DNA from: JBBSBL01 sp046330255
GTDB taxonomy: Bacteria; Actinomycetota; Thermoleophilia; Solirubrobacterales; Solirubrobacteraceae
Direction of reading: 5' to 3'
Length of the DNA: 64,000 bases
Assembly (NCBI GenBank): GCA_046330255.1
Contig: JAXLTC010000001.1
Span: forward strand, 248,001 to 312,000
Numbering within the stretch: position 1 is the stretch's first letter; every line of letters begins with the position of its first letter. The notes beneath the pieces are model-generated. The model had not been told where the DNA came from. It did not search any database and saw only the letters and a program-made list of their open reading frames with translations. Made by a program: the position numbers and the translations under genes. Shown here in pieces: positions 7,488 through 15,876 of the stretch.

Positions 7488-10400
7488 TCACCAGTATCTG
7501 ACACCCTCGTGGCCGACGGGCATCTTGCGCAGTGCGACGGACATGTCGCGCTCCGCGGGGCTGGTGCCCCAGTAGTTGATGAAATACGTGAACTGCGCGT
7601 ACCCGCCCGGCATGAACGACGGGTTCATCTGGATGCGCGTGGGCGCGTTGTTGGTGCCGCCGCGCAGGTCGCTCGTGCCTCGCTGGATCGCAAGGGGCGA
7701 GAACGGCACGTTCAGGTTGCGCTCCGACGAGTGGTACATGATCACGGTGTCGCGCGGGACCTGATGGCTCACGGCGGCGCGCGCCACGATGATCCCGGTG
7801 TTGCTGTAGGCCTCGACCCAGTCGTTGTCCTTGATGCCGAGGCTCTCCGCGTCCGGCGGGCTGATCCAGATCACCTGACCGCCGCGGAAGAGGCGCTGCA
7901 TCCACAGGTTGTCCCAGAAGTTCGAGTGGATCGACCACTTGCCGTGCGGCGTGAGGAAGCGGAAGACCCGCGAGTCCGACTCCACCTGCGAGAGGTCCAG
8001 CACCCCGGTCATCGTCGTGTCGATCGGAGGCTTGTAGACCGGGAGGCCCTCGCCGAGGTCCTGGTAGACCGAATGGTCGAAATAGAGGTCGATGCGCCCC
8101 GACAGCGTGCGCCAGGGCACGAGGTTCTCAACGTTGACCGTCCACGGGGAGTAGGTGCGCCCCTCGGCCTCGACCCCCGACCAGTGCGGCGAGGTCAGGA
8201 CGCGCCGCGGCTGCGACTTGAGGTCCTCGTAGTGGAACAGCGCCTCGCGCTCGCCCTCGACGATGTGCGTGAGCTTGCGCCCGGTCCGCCGCTCCAGCGT
8301 CTCCCAGGCCAGGAACGCCGACTCGCCGTTGGTCTCCGGCGACATCTGCAGGATCGCCTCGGCGACGTGCTCGTCCTTGAAGAGCGACGGGCGGCCGTTC
8401 TCCCTGGACCCGATGCGGTGATCGGTGAGCATCGCGTCGTAGATCGGCGAGATGTCGTAGAAGATGCCCTTGGCGCCGAAGTCGGTGCGGATCTTGGGCC
8501 CCAGGCTCGTGTACTTCTCATAGGTGCGCTTGTAGTCGCGCTCCACGATCTGGAAGCGCGGCATCGTCTTGCCGGGGATCGGCTCGACGTCGCCCTTCTT
8601 CCAGTCCTTGATCGAGCCCCACGGCTGCGCGTACTCGTCCGGCGTGTCGGTCATCAGCGGGGTGACGACGAGGTCCTTGACCGGCTCCGGGAAGTGCTTC
8701 TCGGCCAGTTGCGCGAACTTCTCGGCGATCAGCTTGAAGGCGTCCCAGTCCGTCTTCGTCTCCCACGGCGGGTCGTGCGCGGCCGAGAACGGGTGGATGA
8801 AGGTGTGCAGGTCGGTGACGGTGACGTCGCTCTTCTCGTACCAGTGCGCGGCCGGCAGCAGCACGTCGGCGTAGTTGGCGCTGGAGATCATCCGCAACTC
8901 GACGTTCACCAGCAGGTCGAGCTTGCCCTCCGGCGCGTCCTCGCGCCACTCGATCTCCTCGACCTTCCCCTCGGCCGCGTCGGCCTCGGTCATCACGCTG
9001 TGGTGTGTGCCGAGCAGATGCCGCAGCGCGATCGTGTTGCCGCGCATCGAGGTGCCGATCAGGTTGCCGCGCCACACCATCAGGTGACGGGGGAAGTTGG
9101 CCGGGTCGTCGGGGTCCTCGATCGCGAACTTCAGATCCCCGCGGCGGACCCGGTCGATGACGTGGTCGATGATCTCCTCGTCGGTGCGCGCGCCGGCGGC
9201 ACGGGCGTCCTCGACGATCTTCAGCGGGTTCTCGTTGAGCGTCGGGTAGAAGGGCAGCCAGCCGTTGCGCACCGCGACCGCGTTCATGTCGGCCGAGTGG
9301 TTGTAGCGCGGCATGTCCTGCGCCCACGGGACCGTGATCGGGTCCAGGTTCATCGAGTCGTAGCGCCACTGGCACGAGTGGAAGTACCAGTAGGAGGTGC
9401 TGTTCATCAGCCGCGGCGGCCGGTCCCAGTCGCGGGCGGTCCCGATGCCCTGCACCACGGCGGCGACGTTGCGCATCTTCTCGGTGCCCACGTAGTGGCA
9501 CCAGCCGCCGCCGTTCACGCCATGGCAGCCCGTCAGCGCGCCGAGCAGCACGCCGAAGCGCTGATAGAGGTCGGAGTGGTACCAGTGCGTCGCGCCGGGG
9601 CCGGCGATAATGAGCGACTTGCCGTTGGTCTTCTCGGCGTTCTCGGCCCACTCGCGCGCGAGCTGGATCGCGATGTCGCGCGAGATCTTCGTCTCCTGCT
9701 CCTGCCAGGATGGCGTGTAGGGCTTGGGATCGTCGTAGTCGGACGGGTAGTCGCCGGGCAGCCCGCGCGGCACGCCCATGTGCGCCATCAGCAGGTCGAG
9801 CCCGGTCGTGACGAGAATCGTGCGCCCGTCGATCGTGCGGATGCGCTTGGCGGGGACGGCGCGCTGGAACTCGCCGACCTTCGCGTCCGGGTCGGAGTTG
9901 CCGACGACGACGTCGAAGGTGCCGGTGAAGTCGGGGAACGAGACGAGCGGCTTGTCGTCCTCGCTGCCGAGCAGCGTGAGCGTCGGGTCGTACTCCTCGC
10001 CGCTGCGCGCGTCCTTGAGCTCGAGGTTCCATCTGCCGCTCGCCTGCTCCTCCCAGCGGAACCCGATCGTGCCCTGCGGCAGGCGCAGGCGGCCCTCGGT
10101 GTCGAGCTGCAGCAGCTTCCACTCGGCGTTCTCCTCGCCGGCGTAGTCATCCACCGCCGCGGCGCGCAGCAGCCGCCCGGGCACGTAGCGCCCGTCGCGC
10201 TCCTCCAGCTCGACCAGGAACGGCAGGCTCGTGTAGCGCTTCACGTAGTCGGTGAAATACGGCACCTGGCGGTCGTGGAAGAACTCCTTCAGCACGACGT
10301 GGTTCATCGACGCGAGGATCGCGGCGTCGGTACCGGGGCGCAGCTGCACCCAGGTGTCGCAGAACTTCGTGACGTCGCTGTAGTTGGGCGAGAAGACGAC

Positions 10401-11192
10401 GAGCTTGCCGCCCTTGTACTTGAACTCCGGCGCGAAGTGCGCGTCGGGCGTGCGCGTCATGGGGAGGTTCGTCCCCATCGTGATCCAGTAGGTGCTCTGG
10501 TACCAGTCGGCGGCCTCGTGGACGTCGGTCTGCTCGCCGAAGTTCTTCGGCTGGCAGTGCGGGTTGTCGTGGTACCACTCGTAGAAGCTCAGCACGCTCG
10601 CGCCGAGCAGCGACGTGAGTCGCGCGCCCGCGCACCAGCTCACCATGCTCATCGCGGGGATCGGCGAGAACCCCGCGATCCGGTCGGGGCCGTACTTCTT
10701 GATCGTGTGGATCTGCGAGGCGGCGATCAGCTCGGTCGCCTCATCCCAGCTGACCCGCTTCCAGCCGGCCTTTCCGCGCGCCTGCTTGTACGCGCGCTCG
10801 CGATGCGGGTTGCGGAGGATGTCCTCCCAGGCCTCGACCGGGTCCTTGCCCGCCGCGCGCGCCTCGCGGTAGAAGTCGATCAGCTTGCCGCGGACGTACG
10901 GGTACTTGGGGCGGACCGGGCTGTAGACGTACCAGGACGACGAGATCCCGCGCTGGCAGCCGCGCGGCTCGTAGTTCGGCGTCTCGGAGTTGATCTGCGG
11001 CCAGTCGGTCTTCTGCAGCTCCCAGGTGATCAGGCCGTCCTTGACGAAGACCTCCCAGCTGCACGAGCCCGAGCAGTTGACGCCGTGGCTCGTGCGGACG
11101 GTCTTGTCGTAGGACCAGCGGTCGCGGTAGAAGTCCTCCCAGCCACGCGAGCGGTCGGTCACATGGAACCAGCGGTGCTTGGTCTCGTCCAT
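7488..11192 (-). CDS. narG: Respiratory nitrate reductase alpha subunit (molybdenum catalytic subunit)
   Basis: This 1234-residue catalytic subunit reduces nitrate to nitrite at a bis-MGD molybdenum centre. H36, C40, C44 and C79 (SHGVNCSGSC and RGCQ) are the ligands of the FS0 cluster. D209 in WYHDNPH aligns with the molybdenum-ligating Asp222 of E. coli NarG. Long stretches such as YGPDRIAGFSPIPAMSMVS and NFLTPH-like FLTPHGKWSIHS are typical of the family. There is no twin-arginine signal, so the active site should face the cytoplasm. It is the first gene of narGHJI plus cytochrome c. Nitrite oxidoreductases share the fold, so reaction direction is not proven. Confidence 0.96.
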   Translation of the reverse strand: MDETKHRWFHVTDRSRGWEDFYRDRWSYDKTVRTSHGVNCSGSCSWEVFVKDGLITWELQKTDWPQINSETPNYEPRGCQRGISSSWYVYSPVRPKYPYVRGKLIDFYREARAAGKDPVEAWEDILRNPHRERAYKQARGKAGWKRVSWDEATELIAASQIHTIKKYGPDRIAGFSPIPAMSMVSWCAGARLTSLLGASVLSFYEWYHDNPHCQPKNFGEQTDVHEAADWYQSTYWITMGTNLPMTRTPDAHFAPEFKYKGGKLVVFSPNYSDVTKFCDTWVQLRPGTDAAILASMNHVVLKEFFHDRQVPYFTDYVKRYTSLPFLVELEERDGRYVPGRLLRAAAVDDYAGEENAEWKLLQLDTEGRLRLPQGTIGFRWEEQASGRWNLELKDARSGEEYDPTLTLLGSEDDKPLVSFPDFTGTFDVVVGNSDPDAKVGEFQRAVPAKRIRTIDGRTILVTTGLDLLMAHMGVPRGLPGDYPSDYDDPKPYTPSWQEQETKISRDIAIQLAREWAENAEKTNGKSLIIAGPGATHWYHSDLYQRFGVLLGALTGCHGVNGGGWCHYVGTEKMRNVAAVVQGIGTARDWDRPPRLMNSTSYWYFHSCQWRYDSMNLDPITVPWAQDMPRYNHSADMNAVAVRNGWLPFYPTLNENPLKIVEDARAAGARTDEEIIDHVIDRVRRGDLKFAIEDPDDPANFPRHLMVWRGNLIGTSMRGNTIALRHLLGTHHSVMTEADAAEGKVEEIEWREDAPEGKLDLLVNVELRMISSANYADVLLPAAHWYEKSDVTVTDLHTFIHPFSAAHDPPWETKTDWDAFKLIAEKFAQLAEKHFPEPVKDLVVTPLMTDTPDEYAQPWGSIKDWKKGDVEPIPGKTMPRFQIVERDYKRTYEKYTSLGPKIRTDFGAKGIFYDISPIYDAMLTDHRIGSRENGRPSLFKDEHVAEAILQMSPETNGESAFLAWETLERRTGRKLTHIVEGEREALFHYEDLKSQPRRVLTSPHWSGVEAEGRTYSPWTVNVENLVPWRTLSGRIDLYFDHSVYQDLGEGLPVYKPPIDTTMTGVLDLSQVESDSRVFRFLTPHGKWSIHSNFWDNLWMQRLFRGGQVIWISPPDAESLGIKDNDWVEAYSNTGIIVARAAVSHQVPRDTVIMYHSSERNLNVPFSPLAIQRGTSDLRGGTNNAPTRIQMNPSFMPGGYAQFTYFINYWGTSPAERDMSVALRKMPVGHEGVRYW

Positions 11193-11246
11193 CTCGAGGA
11201 GCGCTCCCGTGCTCGTTCGGGGGCCTCTTGGACCCCGTGCAACGGC

Positions 11247-11280
11247 AAGCTAGACCCGGGCGGTTCCACCCGGGTTCCAC
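11247..11280 (-). promoter_or_regulatory. Candidate SARP operator and -10 element of the narG promoter
   Basis: Read on the minus strand, two copies of GTGGAACC begin at 11280 and 11269, exactly 11 bp apart (one helical turn). Nine bp further downstream is TAGCTT (11252-11247), a TAnnnT-type -10 box. There is no good -35 hexamer. This is the published geometry for SARP activators: heptamer direct repeats at 11-bp pitch ending about 8 bp from the -10. A SARP gene ends 17 bp away. The narG ATG at 11192 would follow a leader of about 50 nt. Function is inferred from geometry alone. Confidence 0.6.
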
Positions 11281-11296
11281 GCTCGGGACGAGAACG

Positions 11297-13258
11297 TCAG
11301 GAGCCCGGGACCGCGCCGATCAGCTCGGCGAGCGCGACCGTCCGCGGCTGCGGCTCGCGCCACGGGGCTCGCGCCAGCGCCTCGCGGCAGGAGGCGTACT
11401 GCCTCCGCGCCTCATCCACGCGGCCGGCCTCCCACAGCAGGCGCATGAGCTCGCGGTGCGCGTCCTCCTGCGTGTCGTCGACGCGCAGCGCGCGGCGGTG
11501 GCACGCGATCGCGCCCTCGAGCTCGCCGCGCGCGAGCAGCAGCGTCGCCGTGTGGCGCAGCAGCGTCAGGAACCGGTCGCACAGCTCCTCGCGCTCCTGG
11601 ACGCACCAGTCGGCGTAGAGCTCGTCGGCGAGGAAGTCGTCCGCGTAGAGGTCAGCCGCGGCGCGGTAGGCGACCAGCGCCGAGTCGACCTCGCCGAGGT
11701 GCGCGAGGCGCTCGCCCCATGCCATCAGCGTCGCGAAGTCGCGCGAGTCGACCCGGTGCGGCGAGGCCGTGTCGAACGCGTATCCGTGGCCGGAGCGCAC
11801 GACGAAGCGCCCGGCGTAGGACGCCGGCGCCACGGGCTCGAGGGTGCGGCGCAGGTCGTGGACCAGCACCTTGAGCTGGGCGGCCGCGCCCGGGCCCGGG
11901 CCCTCGGGCCACAGCCACTCGATCAGCACGTCGTCGTCGACCGGCGACCCGTAGCGCGTGAGCAGGATCTTCAGCAGCCGCCAGGCGCGCGAGCGCCGGA
12001 GGTGGGATCCGTCGATCCGTTCGCCGGCACGGAAGACCGTCAGCCGGCCGAAGCAGCGGATGTCGAGCATCGCGGGGTCGGCGGCGACGTCCGTGTCGCC
12101 CGCACCGGCCTCCGAGGGGGCGCCGGCGGGGTCGCCGCCGCCCCCGTTGACGCCCGCGATCTCGAGCGCGCTCGAGCGCAGCGCCCGCTCCACCGCCTCG
12201 AGCCGCTCGCCGGCGCCCGCACTCAGCTCCGCCATCGCGGGGCGCAGGCCGCGCTCGAGCAGCTCGTCGAGCTCGCCCCGCATGCGCAGCTCGCGGCTCG
12301 CGATCGCGCGCTGCTCGGCGGCGAGCGCCGCCTGCGCGTCGGCGACGTCGGCCGCGAGCCGCTCGGCCATCGAGCGGGCGACCGCCAGCAGCCGTCCGGG
12401 CAGCGGCCCGTGGTCGGTGAAGCCGAGCGACACCGCGCCCAGCACCTCCTCGCCGTCGACGAGGGGCACGCAGGCGACGCGCCCGTAGCGCGAGGGGGCG
12501 ACCGAGCAGCGGCACACGCCCTCGCCGGCGCGCGAGGAGCCGACGGCGCCGCTGCGCTCGCTGATGACCGAGCACGCGTAGCTGACATGGCCCGAGCCCG
12601 CGACCGCCGAGCGCACGTCCTCGTACGCGCCGGCCTGCGCCCACGGGTGCAGCGCGCCCGAGCGCGGCTCGCGCAGCAGCACGATCCCGCCGCTCGCCCC
12701 CGTGACGTCGGCCATCACCTCGAGCGCCCGCCGGAGGCGCAGCTCGAGGTTGCGCGTCGCATCGAGCGCCGCGTCGGAGCGCAGGACCGAGACCGCGTCC
12801 TTCGCGCGGAGCTGGCCCAGCTCGAGCATGCCCGCGATCCTGCGCGCGGCGTCGGCGAGCGCCTGCGGCCGCCCCACGCGCGCCGGGTCGCGATGCCGCG
12901 CGACCAGGTGCAGCGTTCCCATCACCTCCCCGCCGGCGCCGGTGACCGGCACGCCGTGGAAACAGCGAAAGCCGCGCCGCTGCAGGCCGCGGCGCACGAA
13001 CCGCGGATCCTCGCCGAGGTTCGCGGTGAGGATCGGCTCGCCGGTCTGCGCCACGAGGCCCGGATAGCCCTCCCCCATGTCGAAGACCGTGCGCGCGCGG
13101 AAGTCGCGTGCGGCGATCCCGCGGTGGGCCGCCAGCCACAGCCGCCCGCCGCCCGGCTCGCGCACGAACAGCTCCGCGGCGTCCGCGCCGCTGAGCTCGA
13201 GCACCTCGTCGAGCACGCCGTCGAGGTCGGGTTGGGAGACACCCTCGCGCACGGCCAT
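11297..13258 (-). CDS. GAF-GAF-SARP/BTAD transcriptional regulator, probable nar activator
   Basis: The product is 653 residues from ATG 13258; a GTG at 13321 would extend it by 21 residues into the divergent promoter region, so the ATG is preferred. Order of domains: GAF-1 (about 10-145), GAF-2 (about 170-300), a coiled-coil linker (about 305-365), an OmpR-type winged-helix DNA-binding domain starting LDIRCFGRLTVF (about 398-500), and a BTAD helical domain to the end. This makes it an AfsR/SARP-type activator with sensory GAF input. GAF-2 holds four cysteines (C229, C249, C251, C263) in a C-x19-C-x-C-x11-C pattern that could bind a metal or Fe-S centre or form disulphides. It lies next to narG, and the SARP-like repeats in front of narG suggest it activates that operon in response to redox state or nitrate. 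Confidence 0.85.
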   Translation of the reverse strand: MAVREGVSQPDLDGVLDEVLELSGADAAELFVREPGGGRLWLAAHRGIAARDFRARTVFDMGEGYPGLVAQTGEPILTANLGEDPRFVRRGLQRRGFRCFHGVPVTGAGGEVMGTLHLVARHRDPARVGRPQALADAARRIAGMLELGQLRAKDAVSVLRSDAALDATRNLELRLRRALEVMADVTGASGGIVLLREPRSGALHPWAQAGAYEDVRSAVAGSGHVSYACSVISERSGAVGSSRAGEGVCRCSVAPSRYGRVACVPLVDGEEVLGAVSLGFTDHGPLPGRLLAVARSMAERLAADVADAQAALAAEQRAIASRELRMRGELDELLERGLRPAMAELSAGAGERLEAVERALRSSALEIAGVNGGGGDPAGAPSEAGAGDTDVAADPAMLDIRCFGRLTVFRAGERIDGSHLRRSRAWRLLKILLTRYGSPVDDDVLIEWLWPEGPGPGAAAQLKVLVHDLRRTLEPVAPASYAGRFVVRSGHGYAFDTASPHRVDSRDFATLMAWGERLAHLGEVDSALVAYRAAADLYADDFLADELYADWCVQEREELCDRFLTLLRHTATLLLARGELEGAIACHRRALRVDDTQEDAHRELMRLLWEAGRVDEARRQYASCREALARAPWREPQPRTVALAELIGAVPGS

Positions 13259-13344
13259 ACCCGCGATTGTCGCATCAGGGGCGACGGCGGGTACCGTAGT
13301 CTCCACGGTTGCGGATGGCACGCGGTGCCGCTGTTCTGCCCGCG

Positions 13345-14445
13345 ATGCGGATGACCGCCTCCGTCCCCTCGCCCCCGACGACCGCGCGCGCCGTCGGGTG
13401 GTGGCTGCTCCTGCTCTGCGGGCTGGTCGTCGTGATGGTGCTGCTCGGCGGCTATACCCGGCTCACGCACTCGGGCCTCTCGATGGTGCAGTGGAAGCCG
13501 GCCACGCTGCTGCCGCCGTCCAGCGAGGCCCAATGGCAGGCGGCCTTCGCCGACTATCGCCACTACCCCGAGTACCTGCGGATCAACCGCGGCATGACCC
13601 TGGCGGAGTTCAAGGACATCTATTACCCGGAGTTCTTCCACCGCCTCGTCGGCCGGCTGCTCGGGCTGGCGCTGATCGTCCCGTTCCTGTGGTTCCTGCT
13701 GCGCGGGTCGATCGCGCGCTCGATGCTCCCGCGCCTGTTCGGGGTCATGGCGCTCGCGGCGCTGCAGGGAGTGATCGGCTGGCTGATGGTCAGCAGCGGC
13801 CTCGTCGAGCGGCCCGACGTGAGCCACTACCGCCTCGCGCTGCACCTGCTGGCCGCGTTCGCGCTCTTCTCCTGGATGCTCTGGCTGGCGCTGGAGATAC
13901 TGCTACCGGCCGATCGCACCGCGGGGACGAGCCCGCGGGCGCTCCGGGAGTTGCGCAAACCGGTGGCCGTGGTCGGGGTTCTGACCGTGGTTACGGCCGT
14001 CTGGGGCGCGTTCGTCGCCGGCCTCGACGCGGGCTTCATCTACAACCGCTTTCCGCTGATGGGGAACTGGCCGTGGCCGGACTCGCTCGGCTCGGGACCC
14101 GCCGCGCTGGCGCCGTTCGAGCAGGCGGCCGTCGTGCAGTTCGTGCACCGGGTGCTCGCCACCACGACGTTCGCTTGCGCCTGCTGGCTCGCGCTGCGCA
14201 TCCACCGCTCCGGGCTGGCGGCGCGCACGAAGCGGATCGTGGCTCTGGTGCCGGGAATGGTTCTCGTCCAGTTCGCGCTGGGAGTCTCGACGCTGCTGCT
14301 CGTCGTGCCGGTCGGGCTCGGGATGGCCCACCAGGCGGGGGCGCTGGCGCTGCTCTCGCTGACGCTGATCGCGCTCGCGCAACTCCACGCCCCGAGCGAG
14401 CAGCGCGCCGAGGTCCCGGTGGCGGCGCACCCGGCCGCGCCGTAG
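13345..14445 (+). CDS. ctaA: Haem A synthase, COX15/CtaA family
   Basis: This is a multi-pass membrane monooxygenase converting haem O to haem A for aa3-type oxidases. It has about eight hydrophobic helices and the four expected haem-binding histidines in FHRLVGR, HYRLALHLL, QFVHRVLA and MAHQAGAL. The first periplasmic loop (LTHSGLSMVQWKP, PEYLRINRGMTLAEFK) is the long form known from proteobacterial and mitochondrial COX15 rather than the short Bacillus/actinobacterial CtaA loop. The start is taken at ATG 13345 (ATG 13351 and 13309 are alternatives). The gene is divergent from the GAF-SARP regulator with about 86 bp between. No oxidase genes lie nearby. Confidence 0.9.
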   Translation: MRMTASVPSPPTTARAVGWWLLLLCGLVVVMVLLGGYTRLTHSGLSMVQWKPATLLPPSSEAQWQAAFADYRHYPEYLRINRGMTLAEFKDIYYPEFFHRLVGRLLGLALIVPFLWFLLRGSIARSMLPRLFGVMALAALQGVIGWLMVSSGLVERPDVSHYRLALHLLAAFALFSWMLWLALEILLPADRTAGTSPRALRELRKPVAVVGVLTVVTAVWGAFVAGLDAGFIYNRFPLMGNWPWPDSLGSGPAALAPFEQAAVVQFVHRVLATTTFACACWLALRIHRSGLAARTKRIVALVPGMVLVQFALGVSTLLLVVPVGLGMAHQAGALALLSLTLIALAQLHAPSEQRAEVPVAAHPAAP

Positions 14446-14510
14446 CCGCGGCGATCAGCCGGGCCGGACCACCGGCGCGCGGCCAGGCCTGCTTCCTCGG
14501 TCACCCGGCT

Positions 14511-14541
14511 GCGATTGTGCTCGCCTGGCGAGCGCAATCGC
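14511..14541. terminator. Strong bidirectional hairpin between ctaA and metK
   Basis: A 13-bp stem (GCGATTGTGCTCG against CGAGCGCAATCGC, one G-T pair) with a CCTGG loop lies in the 114-bp gap between two convergent genes, ctaA ending at 14445 and metK ending at 14560. No long U-run follows, as is common in high-GC actinobacteria. Confidence 0.7.
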
Positions 14542-14559
14542 GCGCGAGTGGAGCTGGGC

Positions 14560-15771
14560 CTACAGCCCCGCGTCCGCGCGCAGCGCGTCGGCCTTGTCCG
14601 TGCGCTCCCAGGTGAAGTCGTGGTCCTCGCGCCCGAAGTGGCCGTAGGCGGCCGTCTTCTGGTAGATCGGCCGGTGCAGGTCCAGGTAGTTGCGGAACGC
14701 GCCGGGGCGCAGGTCGAAATGCCGCGAGACCAACTCGTGGATCGTCGCGGGGGCGACGCTCTCGGTCCCGAAGGTCTCGACCATCACCGACACGGGGTGC
14801 GCGACGCCGATCGCGTAGGCGACCTGCACCTCGGCGCGCCGAGCGAGGCCCGCGGCGACGACGTTCTTGGCCACGTAGCGCGCCGCGTACGCCGCCGAGC
14901 GATCGACCTTGGACGGGTCCTTGCCGGAGAAGGCCCCGCCGCCGTGGCGCGCCTTGCCGCCGTAGGTGTCGACGATGATCTTGCGCCCGGTCAGCCCGGC
15001 GTCGCCGACCGGGCCGCCGATCACGAAGCGGCCCGTCGGGTTGACCAGGAACTCGCCCCGCAGGCGATCGGCGGTGTAGAGGTCCTTCGGCAGCACGGGC
15101 TCGACCACGTGCTCCCAGAGGTCCTCCTTGATCATCTCCTGGCCCGCGTCCTCGGCGTGCTGGGTGGAGATCAGCAGCTTCTCGATCGCCACGGGCCGCT
15201 CGTCCACGTAGCGCACGGAGACCTGGGTCTTGCCGTCAGGCCGCAGGTAGCCCAGCGTCCCGGCCTTGCGCACGTCGGTGAGGCGGCGCGCCAGCTGGTG
15301 GGCGAGCGCGATCGGCAGCGGCATCAGCTCCGGCGTCTCGTCGGTCGCGTAGCCGAACATCATGCCCTGGTCGCCCGCGCCCGCAACGTCGAGCTCGTCG
15401 TCGTCGCCCGGGTCGGTGCGCGCCTCGTACGCCGTGTCCACTCCCTGGGCGATGTCGGCCGACTGCTTGTCGATCGCGTTCAGCACCGCGACCGAGTCGG
15501 CCGAGAAGCCGAGGTTGCCGTCCACGTAGCCGATCTCCCTGATCGTCCCGCGGGCGATGTCCTGGATGTCCACGTAGGTCTCGGTCGAGATCTCGCCCGA
15601 GACGACGACGAGCCCGGTGTTGACGAGCGTCTCGCAGGCCACCCGTCCGCCCGGATCGGCCGCCATCACGGCGTCCAGCACGCCGTCGGAGATCTGATCG
15701 GCGACCTTGTCCGGGTGGCCTTCGGTGACGGACTCGGACGTGAAGAGATACTCGCGGTCGGTGGTGCTCAT
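14560..15771 (-). CDS. metK: S-adenosylmethionine synthetase
   Basis: This enzyme makes S-adenosylmethionine from methionine and ATP. The 403-residue length is normal. GHPDK (18-22) binds ATP, GAGDQGMMFGYA (131-142) is the family signature, and GGGAFSGKDPSKVDRS (277-292) is the glycine-rich phosphate loop. All three MAT domains are present. It is the last gene of the minus-strand run and is separated from der by 105 bp containing a hairpin and a possible TAACCT -10 box, so it may have its own promoter. Several SAM-dependent enzymes (rsmH, rlmN, the methyltransferase at 17.3 kb) are encoded in the same window. Confidence 0.97.
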   Translation of the reverse strand: MSTTDREYLFTSESVTEGHPDKVADQISDGVLDAVMAADPGGRVACETLVNTGLVVVSGEISTETYVDIQDIARGTIREIGYVDGNLGFSADSVAVLNAIDKQSADIAQGVDTAYEARTDPGDDDELDVAGAGDQGMMFGYATDETPELMPLPIALAHQLARRLTDVRKAGTLGYLRPDGKTQVSVRYVDERPVAIEKLLISTQHAEDAGQEMIKEDLWEHVVEPVLPKDLYTADRLRGEFLVNPTGRFVIGGPVGDAGLTGRKIIVDTYGGKARHGGGAFSGKDPSKVDRSAAYAARYVAKNVVAAGLARRAEVQVAYAIGVAHPVSVMVETFGTESVAPATIHELVSRHFDLRPGAFRNYLDLHRPIYQKTAAYGHFGREDHDFTWERTDKADALRADAGL

Positions 15772-15833
15772 CGAGAGGGGCGCTCCGGGGAATCGAAAGG
15801 CGGGAACGCCGATCGGGAAAACGCTGAGCCGAT

Positions 15834-15866
15834 CGGCGCCCGGGGAGGTTAGATGATCGGGCGCCG
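15834..15866 (-). terminator. Inverted repeat between der and metK
   Basis: A perfect 9-bp inverted repeat (CGGCGCCCG and CGGGCGCCG) with a 15-nt loop begins 11 nt after the der stop codon. It probably ends or attenuates the long upstream operon before metK. No U-run is seen, so a regulatory stem is also possible. Confidence 0.5.
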
Positions 15867-15876
15867 CGAGCGGGCC

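Noticed and set aside
7466..7504. Upstream GTG start for narH adding 13 residues
   Set aside because: It would overlap narG by 17 nt; the ATG at 7465 begins at the family-typical MKIGRQIAMVFNLDKC region.
10360..10400. Possible loss of the molybdenum-ligating Asp in NarG (SPNY where many NarG have PDY)
   Set aside because: The ligand Asp222 of E. coli aligns with D209 in WYHDNPH, which is conserved; the SPNY site is a different position.
7326..11618. 1430-residue open frame on the plus strand opposite narG and narH
   Set aside because: It is the antisense shadow of strongly conserved NarG/NarH sequence; its composition is Arg/Val/His-rich with no domain. High GC makes long antisense frames common.
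11228..13354. 708-residue plus-strand frame opposite the GAF-SARP regulator
   Set aside because: Antisense shadow; the minus strand has clear GAF, winged-helix and BTAD domains.
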